Shown piece after piece: positions 14,135-20,726 of a stretch of 23,991 nt of DNA. The position numbers and the translations under genes were made by a program. The notes under the pieces were generated by a model. It was not told the origin of the DNA and made no database searches. It was given only the letters and a program-made list of their open reading frames with translations. Position 1 is the first letter of the stretch, and each line of letters starts with the position of its first letter. Where the stretch lies: assembly GCA_934539585.1 (NCBI GenBank), contig CAKTCT010000042.1, forward strand, positions 1 through 23,991, read 5' to 3'. This stretch comes from an uncultured Oscillospiraceae bacterium (GTDB lineage Bacteria; Bacillota; Clostridia; Oscillospirales; Ruminococcaceae).

Positions 14135-14728
14135 ATGGCAATGCAAGACAATTTCGGCAATCCCCGGGGCCTTCTGGGCCGGATGATGCTTTCCGGCATG
14201 AACCTGGGCCACACCCCCATGGCGGAGTGGGGCCTTTCCCAGCTGGTCCTCCCCCAGAAAGGCAACGCCGCGGACATCGGCTGCGGCGGCGGATACAACG
14301 TCCGGCGGCTGCTGCGCCGCATCCGGGAGGGCAGGGTCCACGGCGTGGACATCTCCCCGGTCAGCGTGAAAAAGTCCGAAGCCGTGAACAAAAAGGACCT
14401 GGGCCGCCGCTGCGAGATTCACCAGGGCTCCGCAGACGCGCTGCCCTTCCCCGATGGCTCCCTGGACCTGGTCACGGCCTTTGAGACGGTATATTTCTGG
14501 AAAAACCTCCCCGTCTGCTTCCGGGAGGTCAAGCGGGTCCTGAAGCCCGGCGGTCAATTCGCCGTGATCAACGACCCCGGCGACCCGGAAAAGCACTGGG
14601 AGAATCTGGTGGCCGGCATGGTGGTCTACTCCCCGGAGGACATCGCCGCCCAGATGGAAGCCGCGGGCTTCTCCAACGTCCGCGTCACCACCCGGAAGCA
14701 CACCTACTGTGTAGTGGGCGCGGTCTGA
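14135..14728 (+). CDS. Class I SAM-dependent methyltransferase (UbiE-like)
   Basis: Last gene of the operon, a complete 197-aa methyltransferase. Motif I is ADIGCGGGYN (46-55). Motif II follows as VHGVDISPVSVKKSE (68-82), with Asp72 for the SAM ribose. ALPFPDGSLDLVTAFETVYF is at 102-121, and RVLKPGGQFAVIND is the post-motif strand. All expected elements are present, in contrast to the shortened enzyme at 3324. The C-terminus has no membrane or extra domain. A strong intrinsic terminator starts 9 nt after the stop. Probably methylates a small molecule of the operon's pathway. Confidence 0.87.
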   Translation: MAMQDNFGNPRGLLGRMMLSGMNLGHTPMAEWGLSQLVLPQKGNAADIGCGGGYNVRRLLRRIREGRVHGVDISPVSVKKSEAVNKKDLGRRCEIHQGSADALPFPDGSLDLVTAFETVYFWKNLPVCFREVKRVLKPGGQFAVINDPGDPEKHWENLVAGMVVYSPEDIAAQMEAAGFSNVRVTTRKHTYCVVGAV

Positions 14729-14736
14729 CGGAGATG

Positions 14737-14769
14737 AAAAACTCGCCGCTTTTGATGGCGGCGAGTTTT
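14737..14769 (+). terminator. Intrinsic terminator of the 16-gene operon
   Basis: A 12-bp perfect stem pairs AAAACTCGCCGC (ending 14749) with GCGGCGAGTTTT (14758-14769) around an 8-nt loop. The A and T tracts on the two sides also allow it to work from the opposite strand. Confidence 0.88.
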
Positions 14770-14784
14770 GGTGTTGAAAAGCGG

Positions 14785-15257
14785 GTGTGCGTCCTCTTGC
14801 AGGACTTTGTCCTGCGGGGAACCCCTTGGTAGGGTTCCCCTCGGTCCGACAGCCCACTGGGCTATCGGACCTTCCCTTCCTGACCTTGGGGTATCATTAA
14901 GGGGATTTCGCCCTCTGCGGAGGGCGAGGAAGGGGCTTTGCCCCTTCCATCCCTACCATTCTTTTAGAAAAAGAATGGTCAGAAAACTTGGGGTTTCTAT
15001 GCTGCGGGTGTATCTTACGGAGTGTGCGTCCTCTTGCAGGACTTCGTCCTGCGGGGAACCCCTTGGTAGGGTTCCCCTCGGTCCGACAGCCCACTGGGCT
15101 ATCGGACCTTCCCTTCCTGACCTTTGGGTATCATTGGGGGATTTCGCTTTCTGCGGAAAGCGAGGAGGGCGCTGCCCTCCACCCTGCCAGCCTTTTGAAA
15201 AAGGCTGGACCGAAAACTTGGGTTTTTTACGCTGCGGGAGGCATTTCGCGGGGTGCC
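14785..15257. repeat. Two tandem copies of a 237-nt hairpin-rich structured repeat
   Basis: Copy 1 is 14785-15021; copy 2 starts at 15022 and runs to about 15257. The first 130 nt are almost identical. Each copy folds into six consecutive hairpins. In copy 1: 14799-14815; 14816-14840; 14843-14871 with an inner stem; 14909-14926; 14928-14948; 14956-14978. In hairpins 4 and 6 the copies differ by paired changes that keep the stems: CGCCCTC/GAGGGCG versus CGCTTTC/GAAAGCG, and CCATTCTTTT/AAAAGAATGG versus CCAGCCTTTT/AAAAGGCTGG. Hairpin 5 is shorter in copy 2 but still paired. ORFs reading through it have no domain character. It fills the whole space between two convergent operons. Similar palindromic repeats are, from memory, scattered in Oscillospiraceae genomes. 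Confidence 0.9.
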
Positions 15258-16744
15258 TCAATCCGTCGCTGCGCAGCCTGGCGCGAGGTTCATCAGCCGC
15301 GGCGACATGAAAAACTCTCGGATTCTCTCCACGCCTCCGCCGTCCATCCCATAGCACGCAGTCACCCGTCCGCCCTCCAGGTGCACCACATCGGTACAGC
15401 AGGCGCAGATCAGCTCCGGATCGTGGGTGATGACGTAAACCGTCTTCCCGCTCCTCCGCAGCTCCTCCAGGAGCCCGGCGGTCTGCAGCATATGCCGGTA
15501 GTCCAGCCCGCTGGTGGGCTCGTCCAGAAACACCACCGACCGCTGGGCACCAATGGCGGAAGCCACGGCCAGCCGCTGCTTCTGCCCGCCGGAAAGGGAC
15601 GCCGGGTGCCGTTCCAGCAGCGCTGTCAGGTCCAGCCGCCCAAGAATCTCCTTCGCGGCGTCCTTGTCCTCCTCCGGCATACTGATCAGCACCTCGTCCA
15701 GGACGCTTTCGGTAAACAGCTGGCGTCCCACGTCCTGCATGACCATATAGCACCGGTTCAGCCGGTCCCTGGGCCGGAAGGCCGTACCGTCCACCGTCAC
15801 CGTTCCTTTTCCAGCCCGCAGAAGCACCGGGAAAAGGTGGACTTCCCCGCCCCGTTGTGGCCGATCACCGCCACGATCCCCCCGAAGGGAATCTCGCAGT
15901 CGTCGATATGCAGCGTCTCCGCCGCGTTTTTGTAGGCGAAGCGGAAGCCCTTCAGCGCCGCCCGCTGGCCGGAGCCGGGATTCTCTCTCGCCGTCAGTTC
16001 CCCCAGGTCGTTGGCCCGGAGCCCCATCTCCCGGCGCTCCTCCCGGGGAATCGCCGCGAACTCCTCCGCCGTATAATCCCCGGCAACCCCGCCGTCCCGG
16101 ATATAAACGTACCGGTCGGCAATCCCCCGGAGGTAGTAGAGCCGGTGCTCGGACAACACCACCGTTTTCCCCAGGGATTTCAGGTAGGCCACCAGCTCCC
16201 GCAGGTCCAGAATGGCATCTGCGTCCAGGTTGGAGGAGGGCTCGTCCAGGACAAAGACCCCCGGCTCCATCATAAACGCGCCGCCGCAGGCGATTTTCTG
16301 CTTTTCCCCGCCGGAGAGCTCAAAAATACTCCGGCCCAGGAGAGGCTCCAGTCCCAGCGCCGCCGCCGTTTTCTCCAACCGCCGGAAAATCTCCTCCCGG
16401 GGCATCCCCAGGTTCTCGCAGCCGAAGGACAGCTCGCTGGTGGTGTCCACGTTGAAAAACTGGGACCGGGGGTTCTGGAACACGCTGCCCACCTGCCCCG
16501 CCGTCTCCCACAGGGGCTGCTCCGAGACGTTTTTGCCGTCCACCTCCACGGAGCCGGTGAGCTCCCCGGGAAAATAATGGGGGATCAGGCTGTTGATCAG
16601 CCGGGTCAGGGTGGTTTTCCCGCAGCCGCTTTCGCCGCAGAGCACCACTACCTGCCCGTCGGGAATGGTCAGGTTCACCTCCCGGACCCCGCCGGAATGG
16701 CTCGCCGACTGATAAGTAAAGGTCACGTTCTTGATTTCGATCAT
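15258..16744 (-). pseudogene. ECF transporter double ATPase (EcfA1-EcfA2 fusion) with one frameshift
   Basis: The energizing ATPase of an ECF vitamin/cofactor-type importer, with two ABC domains in one chain. It starts at ATG 16744, overlapping the EcfT stop. Domain 1 has Walker A GESGCGKTT, signature LSGGEKQK and Walker B VFVLDEPSSNLD. Domain 2 has Walker A GHNGAGKST, then a frameshift near 15803-15812 (run of A and G on the coding strand), then signature LSGGQKQRL and Walker B VVFLDEPTSGLD in the other frame, ending with TGA at 15258. Adding one base gives CGLEKGTVTVDG, a normal continuation, and a protein of about 495 aa. All catalytic motifs survive, which argues for a sequencing error. 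Confidence 0.87.
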
Positions 16745-17469
16745 CCCAGCCACCTGCTTCCCAGAGTCGCCCCAAAGGCGGCGATGCACAGCAGGATCAT
16801 GACCCAATCCTGGAGGTGGAACCCGATGTTGCAGATGTCCGTGCGCTTCACCGGTGCGCCCAGCCCCCGGGTCAGGGCCGCGGCGGAGAGCTCGTCCCCG
16901 ATCTTTACAATGGAGATCATCAAAGGAATCAGCCGGTATTCCAGCATCTTCCCCGGATGCTTCCCGCCGAAACGGATGCCCCGCATCCGCATGGCGTCCC
17001 GGATGACGGCGTTTTCCTCCCCGATGGTGGGGAAGAACCGGAAGATCACCGACAGCGGGATGACGATCTTCTCCGAAAGGTGCATCCGCTTCATGGCCGC
17101 CAGGAAGTCGCTGACCGAGGTGGAGGCGATGAGGAAGGCCCCCATCATGATCCCCGGCGCGAACCGGGTCATAATGGAGCACACCGCCAGGAGCAGAAAG
17201 GACGGCAGCCCCGTTAGCAGGTGCAGCGCCGCCCGCTCCAGAGCAAAGCACGCGCCGTAAAGGACCAGGTACTTCCCCGCCGTTTTCCACCGTCCCTCCG
17301 TAAGGAGCAGGACAAAGGGCAGGATGCTCAGCACCGGCTTTACAACGTTCATAACGCCGCTGTTGCCGGTTGACAGCATCAGCGACGTTACGGTGATCAG
17401 CATCAAAAGCTTGGTCCGGGGGTCCAGCAGCAGGCCCTTCCGTCCTGCCGTGGAGTTCAGGGCTTCCAT
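16741..17469 (-). CDS. ECF transporter transmembrane (T) component
   Basis: A 242-aa EcfT/CbiQ-family membrane protein that couples the ATPases to the S component. The N-terminal LDPRTKLLMLITVTSLML is typical for T components. Four to five membrane helices follow, then the cytoplasmic coupling region with conserved short Ala-Arg-Gly motifs: AMRMRGIR and AAALTRGLGAP. Start ATG 17469 overlaps the EcfS stop (TGATG) and its stop overlaps the ATPase start (ATGA), so all three genes are coupled. The dedicated layout S-T-AA corresponds to a group I ECF importer. Confidence 0.88.
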   Translation of the reverse strand: MEALNSTAGRKGLLLDPRTKLLMLITVTSLMLSTGNSGVMNVVKPVLSILPFVLLLTEGRWKTAGKYLVLYGACFALERAALHLLTGLPSFLLLAVCSIMTRFAPGIMMGAFLIASTSVSDFLAAMKRMHLSEKIVIPLSVIFRFFPTIGEENAVIRDAMRMRGIRFGGKHPGKMLEYRLIPLMISIVKIGDELSAAALTRGLGAPVKRTDICNIGFHLQDWVMILLCIAAFGATLGSRWLG

Positions 17470-18053
17470 CAGACGATCCCGGCCTTGACAAAGTGCTTTT
17501 TCAGAATGGCCTTGCCGATGAGCCCACCCAGCAGCGCGCAGAGGAAAATTCCCGCAATGACCAGGATGAAGCTCCACATGGGCATGACGGCCATGACCTT
17601 ATCGGCGTACTCCTGGCCGAAGCCCGCGGCAAAGTCCGCCCGGGCCTGCTCCGCCATAAAGTACATGGGGATGTAGGTGCCCACCATCCACAGGCTGAAC
17701 ACGCCGTAGCCCAGAAGGGTCTTTTTCACGCTGGCGTAGCTCCCGGACTTCATGATCAGGTCCCCCAGCAGGCCGAACACCGCCCCGGTGAGAACGCCCC
17801 AGAAGCCCATGCCGGTAAAGCCCATGAGCAGCCCCGACAGGACCGCCATGATGGTGACCATGCCGAACTTCTTGGCCCGGACGGCAAAGAGCATAAAGGG
17901 AATCCCGGTGATCAGCGTCCACAGCGCCCCCAGAACCGGCAGGAAAATCGGCACAAAGCCGATGGGAATGGCCACGCAGCAGCCCAGCACGAAGTAAAGG
18001 ACCGTGAAAAGGCCGATGTTGATCAGGTCTTTGGCCTGGATTTTGTTGTTCAT
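17469..18053 (-). CDS. MptD-family ECF transporter substrate-binding (S) component
   Basis: A 194-aa membrane protein with five to six helices, resembling the MptD / Trep_Strep putative ECF S components (opening MNNKIQAKDLINIGLFTVLY, then GFVPIFLPVLGALWTLITGI). The S component determines what is imported; for this family the substrate is unknown. The start at 18053 is set by GGAGG 7 nt upstream; an earlier in-frame ATG (18068) lacks a ribosome site. It is the first gene of a minus-strand operon whose promoter region carries the palindrome shared with the 16-gene operon. Divergent from an AraC regulator. Confidence 0.86.
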   Translation of the reverse strand: MNNKIQAKDLINIGLFTVLYFVLGCCVAIPIGFVPIFLPVLGALWTLITGIPFMLFAVRAKKFGMVTIMAVLSGLLMGFTGMGFWGVLTGAVFGLLGDLIMKSGSYASVKKTLLGYGVFSLWMVGTYIPMYFMAEQARADFAAGFGQEYADKVMAVMPMWSFILVIAGIFLCALLGGLIGKAILKKHFVKAGIV

Positions 18054-18075
18054 ACCATTACCTCCCAAGGATGTT

Positions 18076-18094
18076 CGTTAGCACATGCTAACCG
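18076..18094. promoter_or_regulatory. Operator palindrome upstream of the ECF operon
   Basis: CGTTAGCACATGCTAACCG contains the perfect inverted repeat GTTAGCA-CA-TGCTAAC. On the minus strand it reads CGGTTAGCATGTGCTAACG, nearly the site at 3287-3306 (CGGTTAGCATATCCTAACCG). It begins at the predicted transcription start of the ECF operon, a typical repressor position. Confidence 0.75.
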
Positions 18095-18100
18095 ATAAAT

Positions 18101-18129
18101 AGTATACCAGTCCCTGGAAAAACCGTCTA
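18101..18129 (-). promoter_or_regulatory. Promoter of the ECF transporter operon
   Basis: On the minus strand TAGACG (18124-18129), 17 nt and TATACT (18101-18106) lie just upstream of the palindrome. The weak -35 allows activation, possibly by the divergent AraC protein. Confidence 0.6.
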
Positions 18130-18138
18130 TCCCCATTT

Positions 18139-18160
18139 GCCATTTTGGTCCCAAAACGGC
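18139..18160. promoter_or_regulatory. Interrupted palindrome before the araC-type gene
   Basis: GCCATTTTGG (18139-18148) and CCAAAACGGC (18151-18160) form a 10-bp inverted repeat with one mismatch and a 2-nt centre, 30 nt before the AraC start. It may be a regulator site; no T tract follows, so it is not a terminator. Confidence 0.4.
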
Positions 18161-18189
18161 AGCGAATTCCCAACGGAAAGGAACCTCCC

Positions 18190-19206
18190 ATGAATACCGC
18201 CGAAATCCTGGAAAAATGCCAGACCCTCCCCGGAGTCACCGTCCATATGCAGCCAAACTGCGCCGAACTCCGCCTCTCCACCGACGGAGGGACGGAGCGG
18301 ATGTGCTTTCTCCCCCTGTTCCCCGGGATCACCCTGGCACTGATCGAGGTCCACGCCCCCTCCTGGCCCGCGCCGGAGCCGGACCGCCCCACCCCCGACG
18401 CCAAAGGCCCCTCATCGTCAACTACTGCATCCGGGGCCGGTGCGAGCTGGTCCTCAACGACAGCCGCAGCGTTTTTCTCACCTCCGGCCAGATTTCCCTG
18501 ACCGAGCGCTTTGCCCAAAACGCCTACGTCTACCCCGGCCGCCTTTACGAGGGCGTCGAGCTGTTCATCGACCCGGAGGTCTCCGCCGCCGGCCTTCCGC
18601 TGCTCTGGGACCACTTTGACCTGGACCTGACGGCCCTGGGCCGCCGCTACTGCCCCCAGGGCGGGACCTTCATCGCCCCCCATGTCCCTGCCGGACCACC
18701 TGCTGGAACGCCTCTGGACCCCCTCCGGCCCGGAGGACCCCCTCTGCGCCGCCGGACGGAAAACCGCCGTCCTGGACCTTCTCGCCCTCCTGCTCCACGG
18801 CAGCCCCCAGCCCCAGGCCGCCCCGCTGACCTATTTCACCAAATCCCAGATCGAGATCGCCCGGCGCATCGAAGCCATGATCTCCGCCGACCTGTCCCGG
18901 CCCCGCACCGTGGGGGAGCTGGCCCGGCAGTTCGCCGTCAGCGAGAGCAGCGTGAAGAACTACTTCCGGGGCGTCTACGGCCAGAGCATCGCCCAGTATC
19001 TCCAGCAGCGCCGGATGGAGCAGGCGGCGGCCCTCCTTTCGTCCACCCGCCTTCCGGTGGTGGAGGTGGCGGCCCAGGTGGGCTACGAGAGCCAGAGCAA
19101 ATTTTCCGCTGCCTTCCGCCGGAAATACGGGTCCGCCCCTCTGGAATACCGCCGCGCCCGGAACCTCCCCGCCCAGAACGCAGAAAACCGCCTGGAAGCG
19201 CCGTAA
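18190..19206 (+). pseudogene. AraC-family transcriptional regulator with two compensating frameshifts
   Basis: Starts at ATG 18190 with GGAAAGGAA upstream. The N-terminal part is a sensing domain of the type with an LIVNYCIRGRCELVL segment. The C-terminal 100 residues are a clear double helix-turn-helix: TVGELARQFAVSESSVKNYF, then VVEVAAQVGYESQSKFSAAF and KYGSAPLEYR. The frame shifts once at a C run (18408-18411, one base short) and back at the CCCCCC run 18676-18681 (one base extra). Together they cancel, so only the middle (about 90 residues) is misread. Corrected length is about 338 aa. Divergent position suggests it controls the ECF operon and perhaps the 16-gene operon. Confidence 0.83.
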
Positions 19207-19223
19207 CGGCAGGCTTCCAGGCG
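19189..19223. terminator. Bidirectional terminator-like hairpin between araC-type gene and DUF4867 gene
   Basis: An 11-bp perfect stem pairs CGCCTGGAAGC (19189-19199) with GCTTCCAGGCG (19213-19223). The loop has an inner GCCG/CGGC stem. The left arm lies inside the last codons of the AraC gene. The T tracts are short, so efficiency is uncertain. Confidence 0.65.
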
Positions 19224-19239
19224 CTTCTGTTTCCCACGA

Positions 19240-19869
19240 TCAGTCCTTGGCGATGTCCAGATTCTTTCCGGTCAGTCCCACGTAAGCGCCGTTCTGGGCC
19301 TCGGGAGCCTCGGCGTGGGCCAGCAGCCACTTGTTCCGGGCCGTCATCCAGGCGTCCTCGGCGGAGCCAGGGGTAAAGGCAGGCTTTTCGGTGTTGGTTC
19401 CCCGGGGCAGCACCACGGCCACCCGGAACCCGTCCTCCGCCGTCTGGCAGGGGGCATAGTGCAGGGTGGTGGCATAGACCTCCACTGCGGCTCCCGCCGG
19501 GGCCCGGAAGGCTTTGACCTTGGCCGTGTCCAGCTTGCCGTCGATGATGTCGTCCTCCCGGGCCAGAAGCAGCACGAAATCCCCGGTCCCTACGTTGACC
19601 TCGCTGTCCCGATGGTATTCCAGACAGTTGAGCCTGGTGTTATATCCCCAGCACATGCCGATCTGCACCGGCATGCCGCCGTAGACCCGGTTCTCCATAT
19701 CGCCGAAAATGCCGCAGGCTTCCAGGGCCGGGATGGCGGGCTCATAGGACGTGCCGCTTTCCGGCATGGCGATGCCCTTCATGGCCGCGACCAGCTCCGC
19801 GGTATCCAGCCCCTCCAGCACCTTGCCGTAGGGCTTGAACTCCGGGTCCAAAACCGAATAGATTTTCAT
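19240..19869 (-). CDS. DUF4867 family protein
   Basis: A 209-aa cytoplasmic protein matching the DUF4867 family in length and pattern, with an opening MKIYSVLDPEFKPYGKVLEG and the conserved segment LNCLEYHRDSEVNVGTGDFV. It has a cupin-like rhythm: the glutamate and histidine in LEYHRDSE, and the later YATTLHYAPCQ, could bind a metal. No function is established; cupin isomerase or lyase chemistry on sugars or ureido compounds is speculative. AAGGAGG lies 8 nt before the ATG. It has its own promoter and is transcribed away from the flavin reductase gene. Confidence 0.85.
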   Translation of the reverse strand: MKIYSVLDPEFKPYGKVLEGLDTAELVAAMKGIAMPESGTSYEPAIPALEACGIFGDMENRVYGGMPVQIGMCWGYNTRLNCLEYHRDSEVNVGTGDFVLLLAREDDIIDGKLDTAKVKAFRAPAGAAVEVYATTLHYAPCQTAEDGFRVAVVLPRGTNTEKPAFTPGSAEDAWMTARNKWLLAHAEAPEAQNGAYVGLTGKNLDIAKD

Positions 19870-19903
19870 AAAACGTCCTCCTTATGGAAAGCTTTTAACC
19901 TCC

Positions 19904-19932
19904 ATTATACGCAGAAATTCCGGAAAAGGCAA
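19904..19932 (-). promoter_or_regulatory. Promoter of the DUF4867 gene
   Basis: On the minus strand TTGCCT (19927-19932), 17 nt and perfect TATAAT (19904-19909), 35 nt before the ATG. Confidence 0.75.
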
Positions 19933-20000
19933 CGGCTTCCCCTATCTTTTTTCACATTTTCCTGGCACAATAAAGGTATTAACCTGAAGGAGGTTTTTTC

Positions 20001-20558
20001 ATGCGAAAAGATTTTGGTTCCAAGCCCTGGTTCTACCCGCTGCCCGTCCTCATCGTCGGCACCTATGACGCCCAGGGACGGCCCAACGCCATGAACGCCG
20101 CCTGGGGCGGACTTTACGACGCCAACCTGGTGGAGCTCTGCCTCAGCTCCGGCCATAAGACCTACAAGAACATCCAGGGGAAGAAAGCCTTCACTGTCAG
20201 CTTCGGCGACGCCGCCAACGTGGCCGCCTGCGATTACGTGGGCCTGGTCTCCGGCAACAACACCCCGGACAAGATGGAAAAAGCCGGCCTCACCGCCGAA
20301 AAAAGCGCCGTGGTGGACGCGCCCCTCTTTCAGGAGCTGCCCCTGACCCTGGAGTGCCGCTTCGTCCGCACCACCGAGGAGGGCAACGTCATCGGCGAGA
20401 TCGTCAACATCAGCGCCGATGAGCGCATCCTGGGCGCCGACGGGAACATCTCCATGGAAAAGTTCCGCCCCATCGCCTTTGAACCGGTCCACAACGGCTA
20501 CCACGTTCTGGGCGAAAAGGTCGGCGACGCCTTCAAATCCGGCAACGCGCTGAAATAA
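20001..20558 (+). CDS. Flavin reductase family protein (FMN-binding split barrel)
   Basis: A 185-aa flavoprotein of the flavin reductase-like family. The pattern PVLIVGTYDAQGRPNAMNAA near the N-terminus is the FMN-phosphate binding region, followed by LCLSSGHKTYKNIQGKKAFT and FGDAANVAACDYVGLVSG. Such proteins bind FMN and pass electrons from NAD(P)H or other donors; the exact partner is not visible. AAGGAGG 7 nt before the ATG; no convincing -35/-10 pair is seen in the 130 nt upstream. An intrinsic terminator follows, so it is monocistronic. Confidence 0.88.
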   Translation: MRKDFGSKPWFYPLPVLIVGTYDAQGRPNAMNAAWGGLYDANLVELCLSSGHKTYKNIQGKKAFTVSFGDAANVAACDYVGLVSGNNTPDKMEKAGLTAEKSAVVDAPLFQELPLTLECRFVRTTEEGNVIGEIVNISADERILGADGNISMEKFRPIAFEPVHNGYHVLGEKVGDAFKSGNALK

Positions 20559-20573
20559 GCGGCCATTTCCCCG

Positions 20574-20608
20574 CCCGGAGGCTCCATCCCAGGAGTCTCC
20601 GGGTTTTT
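20574..20608 (+). terminator. Intrinsic terminator of the flavin reductase gene
   Basis: CCCGGAG-G-CTCC (20574-20585) pairs with GGAG-T-CTCCGGG (20592-20603), then TTTTT. Confidence 0.82.
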
Positions 20609-20662
20609 GCGTTTCCGGGACGGTATATAGTAAAAAATATTTCCTTTCTTTCCGAAAAAGTA

Positions 20663-20691
20663 TTGAATTCCCCCATTCCTTCCGGTATACT
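20663..20691 (+). promoter_or_regulatory. SigA promoter of the beta-galactosidase gene
   Basis: TTGAAT (20663-20668), 17 nt, TATACT (20686-20691), 35 nt before the preferred ATG. No palindromic operator is seen nearby. Confidence 0.8.
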
Positions 20692-20726
20692 AAAAGTAAA
20701 TTCTGTTGCAGGAGGGAATTATCGCC

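Noticed and set aside
14785..15257. Possible CRISPR array
   Set aside because: Only two units of 237 nt with no short unique spacers; the internal palindromes are hairpins, and no cas gene is near.
14768..15935. Open frames across the tandem repeat that could be called hypothetical proteins
   Set aside because: They translate the hairpin repeats, contain duplicated low-complexity segments and have no ribosome sites. Changes between the copies preserve base pairing, not amino acids.
18139..18160. Intrinsic terminator between the ECF operon and the AraC gene
   Set aside because: No T tract on either side and it lies in a divergent promoter region; kept only as a possible regulator site.
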